Shown: positions 17,416 through 27,025 of the stretch, in pieces
How the letters are laid out: every line of letters starts with the position of its first letter
Numbering within the stretch: position 1 is the first letter of the stretch
Made by a program: the position numbers and the translations under genes
The notes under the pieces: model-generated
What the model was told of the DNA's origin: nothing
What the model saw: the letters and a program-made list of their open reading frames with translations, nothing else
The model's database searches: none
Source of the DNA: Fibrobacterota bacterium
GTDB taxonomy: Bacteria; Fibrobacterota; Fibrobacteria; UBA11236
Assembly: GCA_947482115.1 (NCBI GenBank)
Contig: CANKII010000006.1
Span: 1 to 64,000, forward strand
Direction: 5' to 3'
DNA length: 64,000 bases

Positions 17416-18347
17416 TGTCGTCCTTTTTGATTCGCCGCCTGTTGCAGGCCATCCCCACTTTGCTGGGCATTACCTTGCTGCTCTTCATCCTGTTCAATTT
17501 GGTGGGTGGCAATCCGGTTTATCACATGCTTGGCAAAAACGCGAGTCCCGCAGAAATCGTTCGCATGACACATCAACTGGGATTGGATAAACCGCTTTGG
17601 CATCAATATCTGGATTATGTGGGAAGCCTGGCGCGCTGGGATTTCGGACGTTCATGGGAAACCAAGCAGCGCGTCACAGAAATGATTACCGACGGACTAT
17701 GGCCTTCCATGTCACTGGCCATTCCAGCGTTCATCGCATCCACCTTGGTCGCATTGATCATCGCGCTCACCGCCGCATTGTATCGCGACCGCTGGATCGA
17801 TCGCCTGCTGGTGGTGATTTCAGTCTGCGGCATGAGTCTCAGCATGCTGGCCCTCATCATCGCGGCTCAATACCTCTTCGCCTTCCGGGCGGGATGGTTT
17901 CCCATTTCCGGTTGGGAAGCGGGGTTCACGGGTGTGCCTTTTCTGATCCTGCCCATCCTGATCTGGATCGCTGCCTCACTGGGATCGAGTGTGCGTTTTT
18001 ATCGCGCCGTATTCATCGAGGAAATGCACCGCGAGTATGTGGTCACCGCGCGCGCCAAAGGCTTGGCTTGGCCTCGGGTTTTAGTCCATCATGTATTGCC
18101 CAATGCCATGATTCCCATTCTGACCTTGGTTGTGATGGAATTGCCCATGTTGTTCACCGGTTCCCTGTTGCTGGAAAACTTTTTTGGAATTCCGGGATTG
18201 GGAAACATGAGTGTGAATGCCATCAACGCTTCAGATTTTCCGGTGATTAAAGCCATGACCTTTATCGGCGCAGTGTTGTACATCACTGCGAACGTTGTGG
18301 GTGATGCACTGTATGCATGGTTTGATCCCAGAGTGAGGGTTTCCTGA
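17415..18347 (+). CDS. peptide ABC transporter permease (DppB/OppB-like)
   Basis: Inner-membrane permease of 310 residues. The N-terminus MSSFLIRRLLQAIPTLLG is the standard start of DppB/OppB proteins. The motif DYVGSLARWDFGRSW lies in the first periplasmic loop, and the EAA loop is YVVTARAKGLAWPRVLVHHV. ATG 17415 shares one base with the preceding stop; TTG 17412 is an alternative with a four-base overlap. It pairs with the permease that follows. Confidence 0.92.
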   Translation: MSSFLIRRLLQAIPTLLGITLLLFILFNLVGGNPVYHMLGKNASPAEIVRMTHQLGLDKPLWHQYLDYVGSLARWDFGRSWETKQRVTEMITDGLWPSMSLAIPAFIASTLVALIIALTAALYRDRWIDRLLVVISVCGMSLSMLALIIAAQYLFAFRAGWFPISGWEAGFTGVPFLILPILIWIAASLGSSVRFYRAVFIEEMHREYVVTARAKGLAWPRVLVHHVLPNAMIPILTLVVMELPMLFTGSLLLENFFGIPGLGNMSVNAINASDFPVIKAMTFIGAVLYITANVVGDALYAWFDPRVRVS

Positions 18348-19195
18348 TGCGCGATCTTTGGGAAAAGATCCGGAAACGTTTTCGGCGCGACAAACTGGCG
18401 ATGATCGCGGTAGTCATCATCACGGGGTATATTCTCGCGGGATTGCTGGCGCTTGTTGGAATTTTGTCGCCGGATTATAAAGTGTCCATCGGCGATGCCT
18501 ACTCTCCACCTTCGTGGGCTCATCCGTTTGGACTCGATGTTCTCGGTCGCTCCGTTTGGTCGCGACTCGTACAGGGAACTCGTGTCGCGCTCATCGTCGG
18601 ATTCAGTTCCACCTTCATCGCCATTCCACTCGGCACAACACTCGGTTTGATTTCGGGATATTTTCGCGGCGCCGTGGATGCCTTTGTGGTTTGGCTTTAT
18701 TCCACACTGGATGCCATTCCCACCATCTTGCTTTTGTTGGCATTAGCATTAGTGTTGCCTACCGGCAAAGGATTAGCCACCGTATGCATTGCCCTGGGTG
18801 TCACGTCATGGGTCAGCACCTGCCGGTTGATTCGCGGCGAAGTGATTCGGCAAAAAGAACTGGACTATGTGCGCGCAGCGCGTTCGCTCGGCGCCACGGA
18901 CTTGCGCATTCTATTTGTGCATTTGCTTCCCAATGTGGTGCATCTCATTCTCGTCCAAGCATCATTAGTATTTGTGTACTCCATCAAGAGTGAAGTGATT
19001 TTGTCCTACTTGGGGGTGGGAGTGCAAAACTTTCCCAGTTGGGGAATCATGATCGATGATGCGCGACTGGAATTAGTGGGCCGCGGAGTGTGGTGGCAAT
19101 TCACGGCAGCTACGGCTGCACTTTTTCTGTTGGTACTCGCCTTCAACCTTTTCAACGACGCCCTGAAAGACGTTTTGGACGCAAAACAACGGTGA
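18347..19195 (+). CDS. peptide ABC transporter permease (DppC/OppC-like)
   Basis: Inner-membrane permease of 282 residues. The N-terminal helix MIAVVIITGYILAGLLAL is followed by the family signature HPFGLDVLGRSVWSRLVQGT. The EAA loop is YVRAARSLGATDLRILFVHL, and the SYLGVGVQNFPSWGIMI region lies near the end. It starts one base inside the preceding stop. The operon ends here without an ATPase subunit, so ATP-hydrolysing components must be encoded elsewhere, perhaps shared with the divergent Yej system. Confidence 0.92.
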   Translation: MRDLWEKIRKRFRRDKLAMIAVVIITGYILAGLLALVGILSPDYKVSIGDAYSPPSWAHPFGLDVLGRSVWSRLVQGTRVALIVGFSSTFIAIPLGTTLGLISGYFRGAVDAFVVWLYSTLDAIPTILLLLALALVLPTGKGLATVCIALGVTSWVSTCRLIRGEVIRQKELDYVRAARSLGATDLRILFVHLLPNVVHLILVQASLVFVYSIKSEVILSYLGVGVQNFPSWGIMIDDARLELVGRGVWWQFTAATAALFLLVLAFNLFNDALKDVLDAKQR

Positions 19196-19269
19196 AAAAA
19201 TCTCACTGAGTGCCCAAATCATTCGAATAATCGCGTTTTTGTCCATTTCATAAAAAATTTCCCATATTT

Positions 19270-19300
19270 TGTCCCCAGATAACCCACAAATTCGTCTAAC
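19270..19300 (+). promoter_or_regulatory. candidate ECF-sigma-type promoter, copy 2
   Basis: TGTCCC (19270-19275), a 17-base spacer and CGTCTAAC (19293-19300). The -10 part agrees over ten bases (TTCGTCTAAC) with the copy at 5097-5106. It lies 120 bases upstream of the exported S74 protein. The motif pair occurs in intergenic regions in front of exported-protein genes in both cases. Confidence 0.45.
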
Positions 19301-19319
19301 TGAGACTGGATTGTGGGTT
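19281..19319. repeat. inverted repeat around the -10 element of the candidate promoter
   Basis: AACCCACAA (19281-19289) is mirrored exactly by TTGTGGGTT (19311-19319). The 21 bases between contain the CGTCTAAC element. No T-run follows. A repressor or activator site overlapping the promoter fits better than a terminator. Confidence 0.5.
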
Positions 19320-19420
19320 GGGAAGTGGGTTAAAAAATTCTCAAATCTGACCCTGAGAAATTGCGACAACTTAAACATCAGGAAGAAAAAATCCGGCTAA
19401 AACCGGAAAAGGAGTTCGTC

Positions 19421-20227
19421 ATGCGGCTTTCCACCATCACTTTCCTCACCGTTGGAGCCGCCCTTTGCTGGGGTCAAGATGTTATTGTCAACGGAAATAG
19501 CACACAATCTTCAGTGCTTAAATCCACGAATACATCTACTGCCAGTGCAGATAGACCGGGACTTTGGGGCGTTTCCAAGCCCGTAGCAAATTATGGCATA
19601 GGCGTAAAAGGCGAGGGCGGTTATGTCGGGCTTTATGGAATAGGTTCGTATTCTGGAACGGGCACTAGAATGGGCGTGTACGGATCGGGCAGTGGCGGTA
19701 CAAACAATTACGGGGTTTACGGAATAGCCCAGTCAACAGGCTCTTACTCTTTCGGAGGATATTTTTCAGCCGGTGGCGCAACAAATAACTGGGCCGGATA
19801 TTTTTCCGGAAATGTTTACGTCTCTGGTACGGTCACGCAAGCTTCGGATGAACAATTAAAAACCAACATTCAGGCTTTGGATGCTACCACTTTAGACAAG
19901 CTTCTCAGTCTGAATCCCAAAACCTACAACATGGCCGCAGACAAGTTTCCAGCCATGAATTTTTCTACTGGAACACAATACGGATTGCTCGCGCAGGACG
20001 TTCAAAAGGCTTTTCCGGACTTGGTATCGGAAGTGCCGGCCCCTGACAACAATTCGGACGGAAACAGGTCCCAGCCCAACAAAACCTACAAGAGCGTTAA
20101 TTACACCGGTCTCATTCCCGTGCTGATCAAGGCGATGCAGCAACAACAGGATCAAATCGATGAATTGAAAGATCAAGTAAGAAAGTTGAAAGCTGGCGGC
20201 AATAATGGCAACGGCAATGGCAAATAA
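19421..20227 (+). CDS. exported protein with C-terminal peptidase-S74 intramolecular chaperone domain
   Basis: A 268-residue protein. The signal peptide (MRLSTITFLTVGAALCWG, cleavage near GQD) is followed by a Gly/Tyr-rich region with repeats such as YGIGVKGEGGYVGLYGIG, likely a beta-helix or fibre. The last ~125 residues are a chaperone-of-endosialidase (peptidase S74) domain: ASDEQLKTNIQALD carries the Ser-Asp...Lys arrangement used for self-cleavage, then YGLLAQDVQKAFPDLV and YTGLIPVLIKAMQQQQDQI. Such domains trimerise phage tailspikes and bacterial surface fibres. AAAAGGAG precedes ATG 19421. The next gene starts 27 bases later, so they form a pair. Confidence 0.85.
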   Translation: MRLSTITFLTVGAALCWGQDVIVNGNSTQSSVLKSTNTSTASADRPGLWGVSKPVANYGIGVKGEGGYVGLYGIGSYSGTGTRMGVYGSGSGGTNNYGVYGIAQSTGSYSFGGYFSAGGATNNWAGYFSGNVYVSGTVTQASDEQLKTNIQALDATTLDKLLSLNPKTYNMAADKFPAMNFSTGTQYGLLAQDVQKAFPDLVSEVPAPDNNSDGNRSQPNKTYKSVNYTGLIPVLIKAMQQQQDQIDELKDQVRKLKAGGNNGNGNGK

Positions 20228-20254
20228 AAGCTACTCCTGCTTGGAGAATGTTTT

Positions 20255-21565
20255 ATGAAGAAGAGGCTTATTTGTCTGATGCTGTTTCCGTGTCTTGCTT
20301 TCTCGCAGGGTATCCGGAAAAATTTCACGGAGATGACTACTGTGGAAAAAAACGCCTACGTGGGCGCCTTGAACAATCTGGCCAACGGATCCGATCCGGA
20401 TATCGTGCTTGATCTTGCATCCAACATGGGTAACTACTACTACGACTTGACTTATAGCAGCTGTACACAAAGTCCGTTTCTCCCTTTTCACCGCATGATG
20501 TTGTGGGAAATGGAAAACGCCCTGCAAAGAAAAAATCCGAAACTAACCATTCCTTACTGGGATTGGACGGTAAATAACTCTCCTGATGACACGCTTTTCA
20601 CATCATTTTTAAGTCTGGACCGCTTGCCTTCACAATGGTATCTGTCGCGTGACATTGGAAGCAGTGGCTATCTCCTCGGGTCTTGGGAGGTATACAACCT
20701 TCAGATATCCTCGCAGTTTTGCGATGATGTGGATTACAACAACAGTTATAACGATCTCGCGCAATACAATTTTACCCTGCCTGCGGATTGGTGGGTGGGT
20801 GGGAACATGGCAAACCAGGATCCTACCGATCCGCTGTATTTTTTAAGCCGCGCCATGACGGACAAGCTTTGGCAGGATTGGCAAATGACCACCGGCGCAA
20901 CTGCGACTGATCTTACCAACATGCCTCGTTACGATGGAGGAACCTATGGAGTATTCGTCGGACCTTTGCCAGCCACCGACCCACATGACATTCTTGACAG
21001 CAGATCCATGGGCATATTTTATGCGAACAATGGCGTTGCCAATCTAAATGGTGGCTACCAAGTCAAGAACAACTACAACTATCCTGAGTATTTCTCGTAT
21101 CCCAATCAAATCATCGCCAGCCAGTTCGGTGTTCCCACGGGAAAAAGCGCGGTTATAGTTTCCAAAACGAATGTGACCCTTACTGCCGGTTTTTCAGTCA
21201 CTGGCGGGCATCTGGAAATCGACGTCGGATCGGGCTACTATGACAATTTCCCGCTGGCTAAAGCGGGGGCACAGGAAAAAAAGCCTTTCGATTCGAAAAG
21301 CCATCCAATGGTGCACGAGGATAAGGTCTCCATTATTCGCTCTTCCGATGGATTCACCGCCCGCCTGTGGCTTCAAAATTCCTCGGACGTTCAGGGGATC
21401 ATCATGGGCATGGACGGAAGAGTGGTTTCACGACTCAACCAAAATGGACAGATGGAATCCGGCTACCATGAAATCCAGTTGGATGTTCCGCGGGGCAGCA
21501 GTCTGTATTATTCTTCGTTCCGGATCGGCAATCAGACTTACAAGCAGTTGCTGCCGAAATTTTAA
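20255..21565 (+). CDS. secreted tyrosinase-fold protein with lost copper ligands
   Basis: A 436-residue exported protein (signal peptide KKRLICLMLFPCLAFSQG). Tyrosinase/hemocyanin landmarks are clear: SPFLPFHRMMLWEMENAL, TIPYWDWT, WWVGGNM and DPTDPLYFLSRAMTDKLWQDW. The ligands are mostly missing. Of CuA only His79 (FHR) remains, with Cys70 where the second His should be. The CuB pair normally written FFLHH is FLSR (Ser198-Arg199), and the VH before the WVGG region is replaced (Asp178). Phenol oxidation is therefore unlikely; a structural or binding role is more likely. A C-terminal domain of about 100 residues resembles a sorting tail. It follows the S74 fibre-like gene. Confidence 0.75.
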   Translation: MKKRLICLMLFPCLAFSQGIRKNFTEMTTVEKNAYVGALNNLANGSDPDIVLDLASNMGNYYYDLTYSSCTQSPFLPFHRMMLWEMENALQRKNPKLTIPYWDWTVNNSPDDTLFTSFLSLDRLPSQWYLSRDIGSSGYLLGSWEVYNLQISSQFCDDVDYNNSYNDLAQYNFTLPADWWVGGNMANQDPTDPLYFLSRAMTDKLWQDWQMTTGATATDLTNMPRYDGGTYGVFVGPLPATDPHDILDSRSMGIFYANNGVANLNGGYQVKNNYNYPEYFSYPNQIIASQFGVPTGKSAVIVSKTNVTLTAGFSVTGGHLEIDVGSGYYDNFPLAKAGAQEKKPFDSKSHPMVHEDKVSIIRSSDGFTARLWLQNSSDVQGIIMGMDGRVVSRLNQNGQMESGYHEIQLDVPRGSSLYYSSFRIGNQTYKQLLPKF

Positions 21566-21589
21566 AACCCCAAAATCGTTTTTAGAAAA

Positions 21590-22912
21590 TCAAGCCGTCC
21601 GAATCATCTCTGTGTAGAGTGAACGGATGGCTTTTTCGTAGTCGCTGTTGGCAACCCCCACAATGATGTTTAATTCCGATGCGCCCTGATCGATGATGCG
21701 CACATTCACCTTGGATTCGGCCAGGGCTTTGAATACGCGTGACGCCATTCCCACCTGACGGGCCATGCCTTCGCCCACCACGGCAATGAGGCTCAGTTCG
21801 TGTTCCACTTCCAGATTGTCGGGCTGAAGAACGCGTTGAATCTCCTCCCGGATGGCTTCGGCCTTGTCGCCCATTTCCTCGGAAGCCACCACCACGCTCA
21901 TGCTGTCAATGCTGCTGGGACAATGCTCGATGCTGACACGGTTGTTTTCGAAAACTTCCAGAAAGCGGCGCGCAAAACCCACCTCCTTGTTCATCATGGA
22001 TTTTTCCAGGCTGAACATGGAGAAGTTCTTCTTGCCGGCAACACCGGCGATATCGTATTGCGTCACCTCGGGAAGCTTCGATACGATGTTCGTACCTTCG
22101 TCACCGGGCTTGTTGGTATTTCGAATGTTGATGGGAATCCCCGCCTCGCGCACGGGCGCAATGGCTTCGTCGTGAAACACGCTGGCACCCATATAGGTCA
22201 ACTCGCGGATTTCCCGATAGCTCACGATATCCAAAGGATGGGGATTCTCCACGATTCGCGGATCGGCCATGAGCAAACCGCTTACATCCGTCCAGTTCTC
22301 GTACACTTCCGCTTTGGCGGCACGGGCGGCAATGGCACCGGAAATATCGGAACCACCGCGTGAGAATGTTTTAATGTCCCCATGGACATCCGCTCCATAA
22401 AAGCCGGGCACAACATAGCGTTTCGACTTTTCGTCGACCAATAACCGGCCCAGTGTTTCATAGGATTTGGGATCGAGCCGGCCTGCCGCATCAAAGAAAA
22501 TTCCGTCCTTGGGATCGATGAATTCTGCCTTGAGAAATTTGGCCATCAATCTTCCGGAGAAATATTCTCCGCGCGAAGCGATAAAATCCCGGGTCACACC
22601 CTTTAAAATCTGCTGTCGAAAAGCCTCCAGCTCCTCCGCCAAAGTCGCTCCGAGATCCAACTCCCTTTCGATTTCCAGAAAACGATCGCGAATGAGGGAA
22701 AACGACGAGTCGATGGACATGCCTTTTCTGGAAAGGTCATAGCAGAGGTATAACAGATCCGTCAGCTTGGCTTCACTGGAATGGCGCTTGCCGGGGGCGG
22801 AAACCACAACAATACTGCGCCGGGAATCCTTTTCCAGAATATCGCGGACCTTCAGGAATTGACGGGAATCCGCAAGGCTGGATCCTCCGAATTTACAGGC
22901 GATTCGACTCAT
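21590..22912 (-). CDS. lysC: aspartate kinase (monofunctional)
   Basis: LysC phosphorylates aspartate as the entry to Lys, Thr, Met and diaminopimelate synthesis. The 440-residue protein opens with CKFGGSSLADS (kinase motif), then VVSAPGK, FSRGGSDISGAI, ENWTDVSGLLMADPR and MGASVFHDEAI. Two C-terminal ACT domains (SMVVAS and IAVVGEGMARQVGMASRVF regions) indicate allosteric feedback. asd, the next enzyme, lies separately at 41583. It is a single gene, convergent with the tyrosinase-like gene and 30 bases from the DHH gene upstream, with which it may be cotranscribed. Confidence 0.95.
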   Translation of the reverse strand: MSRIACKFGGSSLADSRQFLKVRDILEKDSRRSIVVVSAPGKRHSSEAKLTDLLYLCYDLSRKGMSIDSSFSLIRDRFLEIERELDLGATLAEELEAFRQQILKGVTRDFIASRGEYFSGRLMAKFLKAEFIDPKDGIFFDAAGRLDPKSYETLGRLLVDEKSKRYVVPGFYGADVHGDIKTFSRGGSDISGAIAARAAKAEVYENWTDVSGLLMADPRIVENPHPLDIVSYREIRELTYMGASVFHDEAIAPVREAGIPINIRNTNKPGDEGTNIVSKLPEVTQYDIAGVAGKKNFSMFSLEKSMMNKEVGFARRFLEVFENNRVSIEHCPSSIDSMSVVVASEEMGDKAEAIREEIQRVLQPDNLEVEHELSLIAVVGEGMARQVGMASRVFKALAESKVNVRIIDQGASELNIIVGVANSDYEKAIRSLYTEMIRTA

Positions 22913-22942
22913 GCGGGGGAATATTAAAAATTGCGAGAAAGG

Positions 22943-23926
22943 CTACGAGTAAAGATCGAAGAACCTTTGATGAAATAACGGTATCGATTCGGGCGGAAGA
23001 CGGTTGATACCGGCCGCCAAAGCCCGTCCTCCACCGGTGGAAAATTCCTGCGCCAAATCCGATGCAAATGGAGCGCTGGGAATGCGTCCCCGGGGAGAGC
23101 GAATGGAAACCTGATACGATCCATCCTGCAAAGGATGAAGGATCGCAACAGCCATTTTCGGATTTTCCCTCGCCATTCGATTCACATAGGAAGCTCCCAA
23201 CCGCCGCGCCCAAGGTTTCGCAGGAAGGTGATAAATCCTGGCCAAACCCTTTTCTTCATGCGGTAAAAGATTTTGAACCTCGCGCTCGTCCTCTCGAAAT
23301 TGATTTCGCAGAGGTTTGAAAATTCCGCTCTCATGAATAAACGCCAAGGGGTCCCGAAAAGGAGAAAGGAGTTCCGCAATCTTTATCGGTTGGAAGAGAA
23401 CATCTTCTTCCGTTTCACCGTAAGCATTGTAATTCAACAGTTCGCCTGCTTCGCGCAGCAAGGCCGTTTCAGATTCGGAAATTCTTTTCGGACGCAACAG
23501 GGCTTCGGCCGCTTCAGGAACATTGTCTCCGAATGCCGCCATTGCAGCCCAACGCCGATCGGAACCCGGCACTTCTCCATGAACAATTAAAGCGCTGCAC
23601 GTTCCGCGCGTATTGAAAATGTGTGTCTTCAATCGTGGAGAGACCGGCAAATTTCCTGATTCATGGTGGTCGAACCAGGTGATTCGAATTTCAGGGTTTT
23701 CCAACAAACGCAATAAGCCGCTTCGATTGGATTCGAGACTAATGTCGAAGACATAAATGTTGGCAGTTTTTAGGGGGGGAATTCGCTCCAAAAGTACAAT
23801 TTCCCGCTTTAGGCCCGTTATGCGCAAAGAAGGGCTGATTCCGGATAACCCCATCAAATGCTGGCTGATCAGACCATCGGCGTCCCCATTGAAGACAAAA
23901 CATGCAGGAGTTGAAGATTGATTCAT
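22943..23926 (-). CDS. DHH/DHHA1-family phosphoesterase
   Basis: A 327-residue member of the DHH superfamily (RecJ, NrnA, DHH nucleases). Motif I is FNGDADGLIS, the DHH motif is WFDHHESG and the C-terminal DHHA1 motif is TGGGRALAAGINRLP. The substrate could be short oligonucleotides, cyclic dinucleotide products or inorganic phosphate esters. The frame continues to 24019, but ATG 23926 begins at the first conserved strand and avoids overlap with the divergent hppA start. No clear ribosome-binding site precedes either start. Confidence 0.8.
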   Translation of the reverse strand: MNQSSTPACFVFNGDADGLISQHLMGLSGISPSLRITGLKREIVLLERIPPLKTANIYVFDISLESNRSGLLRLLENPEIRITWFDHHESGNLPVSPRLKTHIFNTRGTCSALIVHGEVPGSDRRWAAMAAFGDNVPEAAEALLRPKRISESETALLREAGELLNYNAYGETEEDVLFQPIKIAELLSPFRDPLAFIHESGIFKPLRNQFREDEREVQNLLPHEEKGLARIYHLPAKPWARRLGASYVNRMARENPKMAVAILHPLQDGSYQVSIRSPRGRIPSAPFASDLAQEFSTGGGRALAAGINRLPPESIPLFHQRFFDLYS

Positions 23927-24008
23927 GGGTTGTTTGTAATTTTTCCGCTCTCTTCGATAATAATAACGCCAGTTTCCGGAAGATACCGGATTAGGGCGAA
24001 AGGATTCC

Positions 24009-26084
24009 ATGGATGTCAATATTGAGCTCCCCTTATTCCTAGGACTTGCCGGAGGAGTTTTGGCCCTGATTTATGCGGTATGGAAGTCCCGCTGGATTCT
24101 CGCCTTGGATGTTCCGGATGAAAAGTTGAAGCGCATCGGAGGTTATGTCGCCAAGGGTGCGATGGCTTTTTTGGCACGGGAATACAAAGTGTTATTGCCT
24201 TTCGCGCTTTCAGCCGCATTGCTTTTGTTTTTTGGAAATCACGGTGTTCTCAAATGGGAAGCGTTGACTTTTCTGATCGGTGCTTTCTGTTCAGCCTTGG
24301 CCGGATACTTTGGAATGAAAGTGGCGACGCAAGCCAATATGCGCACCACTTGGGCTGCGCGCACCAGTTTGAACGAAGCACTGCGGGTTTCCTTTGCAGG
24401 TGGCTCGGTGATGGGTATGAGTGTGATTGGTCTTGCCTTGGTTGGAATCTCCGGCATTCTATTCACCACCATTCATGTTTTTGGACGCGATGCGGGAAGC
24501 TTGACCGATAAGGTTCTGCCTGTCCTTTCCGGCTTTGCATTGGGAGCCTCCTGCATCGCCTTGTTTGCGCGTGTGGGTGGCGGCATTTACACCAAAGCCG
24601 CCGACGTAGGTGCGGACTTGGTGGGAAAAGTTGAAGCCGGAATTCCGGAAGACGATCCCCGCAACCCTGCCACCATCGCAGACAATGTGGGGGACAACGT
24701 CGGAGACGTGGCTGGAATGGGCGCGGATCTTTATGAATCCTTCGTGGCTGCCGTGTTGGGTTGCATGATTTTGGGTTTGGCTGTGAATGCTTCCGAAACC
24801 TTAAAACTACGCCTCTGTTTGCTGCCGCTGGTTCTGGCGGCGGGTGGTGTCATCGCTTCCGCCATCGGCATGTGGTTTGTCAAGGTGCGTGAAGGCGGTT
24901 CGCCGCAAGCGGCGTTGAACAAGGGCTCCTTCATTGCGGCCGGACTTGCGGCGCTGTTCAGTTACCCCATATTTCATTTCTGTTTGAATGGAGAAACCTT
25001 TAACGATGGCGCCGGAGCCAGCAATCTCTTTTGGTGCACGGTAATTGGCGTTATGGGTGGAACCATCATCGGCTTGTTGACCGAACATTTTACCGGCACG
25101 GGACGGGGTCCGGTAAATTCGATTGTCAAAGCCTGTGATACCGGAGCAGCGACCGCTTTGATTACCGGAATGGGTGTGGGAATGGTTTCCACCGCGCTTC
25201 CCGTCATCACCATGGCCGTGGCCATTTTCCTGAGTTATTGGCAAGCCGGACTTTTTGGTGTGGCCATCGCGACTGTCGGGTTACAACTCACCTTGGGAAT
25301 TCAATTGGCAGTGGATGCATTTGGTCCTGTTGCGGATAATGCGGGAGGTTTGGCGGAGATGGCGGAAATGCCGCCGGCCACACGCATCAATACGGATAAA
25401 CTCGATGCGGTCGGCAATACCACGGCGGCTATCGGTAAAGGTTTTGCCATTGCATCTGCAGCTTTGACATCGGTGGTTCTCTTCTCCGCTTTCAAAGCCG
25501 AAACCGGAATCCAGTCGGTGGAAATCACCAATCCCATGGTCTTGATCGGTTTATTGCTCGGCGGCGCAATGCCGTATCTCTTTTCTTCCATGTGCATGAT
25601 GGCCGTGGGTCGCGCGGCTTTCGCCATGGTGGAAGAAGTTCGTCGTCAGTTCCGTACCATTGCCGGAATTATGGAGGGCACCGTAGAACCGGATTATGGT
25701 CGCTGTGTGGATATTTCCACACAAGCAGCTTTGCGTGAAATGCTGTTACCGGGACTGCTTGCAATCCTCTCACCTGTTGCCATCGGGTTTCTGGGTGGCG
25801 TTCCCATGCTCATGGGTTTTCTCACCGGCGTGACCGCATCGGGAGTGGCGCTGGCCATCTTCATGTCCAATGCCGGCGGAGCCTGGGACAATGCCAAGAA
25901 AACCATTGAAACCGGTGTGAGCGGCGGAAAAGGATCGGATGCGCACAAGGCTTCAGTGGTGGGGGATACTGTCGGCGATCCCTTCAAGGACACGGCGGGC
26001 CCTTCTTTGAATATTTTGATCAAACTGATGGGTGTCATGTCGGTGGTAATAGCCCCGATGCTGCGTCGATTCTGGGGGTATTGA
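24009..26084 (+). CDS. hppA: membrane-bound proton/sodium-pumping pyrophosphatase
   Basis: HppA couples pyrophosphate hydrolysis to ion export across the inner membrane. The 691-residue protein has the usual length with about 16 hydrophobic segments. The active-site regions are [40 protein letters not shown] and, near the C-terminus, [17 protein letters not shown]. At residues 469-473 it reads GNTTA; K+-independent enzymes have Lys at this last position, so this one is probably K+-dependent. Proton versus sodium specificity cannot be decided by eye. ATG 24009 follows AAAGGA. The next gene starts three bases after its stop. Confidence 0.95.
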   Translation: MDVNIELPLFLGLAGGVLALIYAVWKSRWILALDVPDEKLKRIGGYVAKGAMAFLAREYKVLLPFALSAALLLFFGNHGVLKWEALTFLIGAFCSALAGYFGMKVATQANMRTTWAARTSLNEALRVSFAGGSVMGMSVIGLALVGISGILFTTIHVFGRDAGSLTDKVLPVLSGFALGASCIALFARVGGGIYTKAADVGADLVGKVEAGIPEDDPRNPATIADNVGDNVGDVAGMGADLYESFVAAVLGCMILGLAVNASETLKLRLCLLPLVLAAGGVIASAIGMWFVKVREGGSPQAALNKGSFIAAGLAALFSYPIFHFCLNGETFNDGAGASNLFWCTVIGVMGGTIIGLLTEHFTGTGRGPVNSIVKACDTGAATALITGMGVGMVSTALPVITMAVAIFLSYWQAGLFGVAIATVGLQLTLGIQLAVDAFGPVADNAGGLAEMAEMPPATRINTDKLDAVGNTTAAIGKGFAIASAALTSVVLFSAFKAETGIQSVEITNPMVLIGLLLGGAMPYLFSSMCMMAVGRAAFAMVEEVRRQFRTIAGIMEGTVEPDYGRCVDISTQAALREMLLPGLLAILSPVAIGFLGGVPMLMGFLTGVTASGVALAIFMSNAGGAWDNAKKTIETGVSGGKGSDAHKASVVGDTVGDPFKDTAGPSLNILIKLMGVMSVVIAPMLRRFWGY

Positions 26085-26087
26085 AAA

Positions 26088-26873
26088 ATGTCTTACGCAA
26101 ACCGGCTTTATCAAATCCTGTATCCCAATCAGGCGTTGATCGCCTCCCATTTGAAACCGGATGAATTCGCGCGGCATTATTTGATCGGATCCATCCGTCA
26201 TTACAGCGGCAAACTGGTGTTTGCGGAAATAGACGCCGGGTTTCGCCATCCTTATTTCAACATCGAAGAATGTTTGTCGGGAATGAAGCCTCATGCGGAT
26301 GGAAGCCCCAAGCGCACTAAATTCATCTGCTCATACCGTGTCATGGAACACATGGATTTCAACGCCATCCAGAAATTGTATCTGGCCACTTCGGAAGCCC
26401 AGGTGTTGGAACTTTCACCGGGTACTTATGACAAATCACATCAGCAGGGGTTTCTGCGCACCTATGCGGAAATCGCGCCGTTGAGCATGTTGGTAATGTC
26501 GCCGCTGAATTTTCCAGATTTCGGGCGTTTCATCACCGAGACGGGAAACCCCAAAGGCGCGCCAAAAATCTTCTACACACAAATCGATCTGAACGTGGAA
26601 GATTTCCTTTCGTCCTTTGAAAACAATCCCTTTGCCCAGGCGCCCTTTGCATTCCTGCACCCCTCAAAATTACGGGATGCCATTCAAAGCATGAAAGTAG
26701 CGCCCGAGAAAAAAACCAAGGGGCTTTCGCTGTTCTGCCCGCTGGATCAGATATCCTTCAAGCGCATCCGCCACGGTTTCATGTTCACCTCGCAGGATGG
26801 ATTCAAATTCTTCCCCATGCCTTCGTTGCATGAGATCGAAGAGAAGAATTTCAAGTTCTGGCAGGGGATGTAG
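26088..26873 (+). CDS. unrecognised cytoplasmic protein cotranscribed with hppA
   Basis: A soluble-looking 261-residue protein with no signal peptide or membrane segment. It starts [20 protein letters not shown]. It has no catalytic motif I can name; the most distinctive stretches are [20 protein letters not shown] near residue 30 and [19 protein letters not shown] at the end. The three-base gap after hppA implies one transcript. It may be a lineage-specific conserved protein. It has normal length and coding character, so it is a real gene of unknown function. Confidence 0.8.
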   Translation: MSYANRLYQILYPNQALIASHLKPDEFARHYLIGSIRHYSGKLVFAEIDAGFRHPYFNIEECLSGMKPHADGSPKRTKFICSYRVMEHMDFNAIQKLYLATSEAQVLELSPGTYDKSHQQGFLRTYAEIAPLSMLVMSPLNFPDFGRFITETGNPKGAPKIFYTQIDLNVEDFLSSFENNPFAQAPFAFLHPSKLRDAIQSMKVAPEKKTKGLSLFCPLDQISFKRIRHGFMFTSQDGFKFFPMPSLHEIEEKNFKFWQGM

Positions 26874-27025
26874 GCCAAAAACCGAGGGTGTGACTTTTCG
26901 GCAAAAAAAAATGCACCCAATCGTTACATATTTTCCATTACGGTATGCTCGAATTTGGAGGGAATGTTAGGTTAACTGAATGTCAGGGTAATACTTGTTT
27001 CAAAAATCCTTCTGGGAGGATCCTC

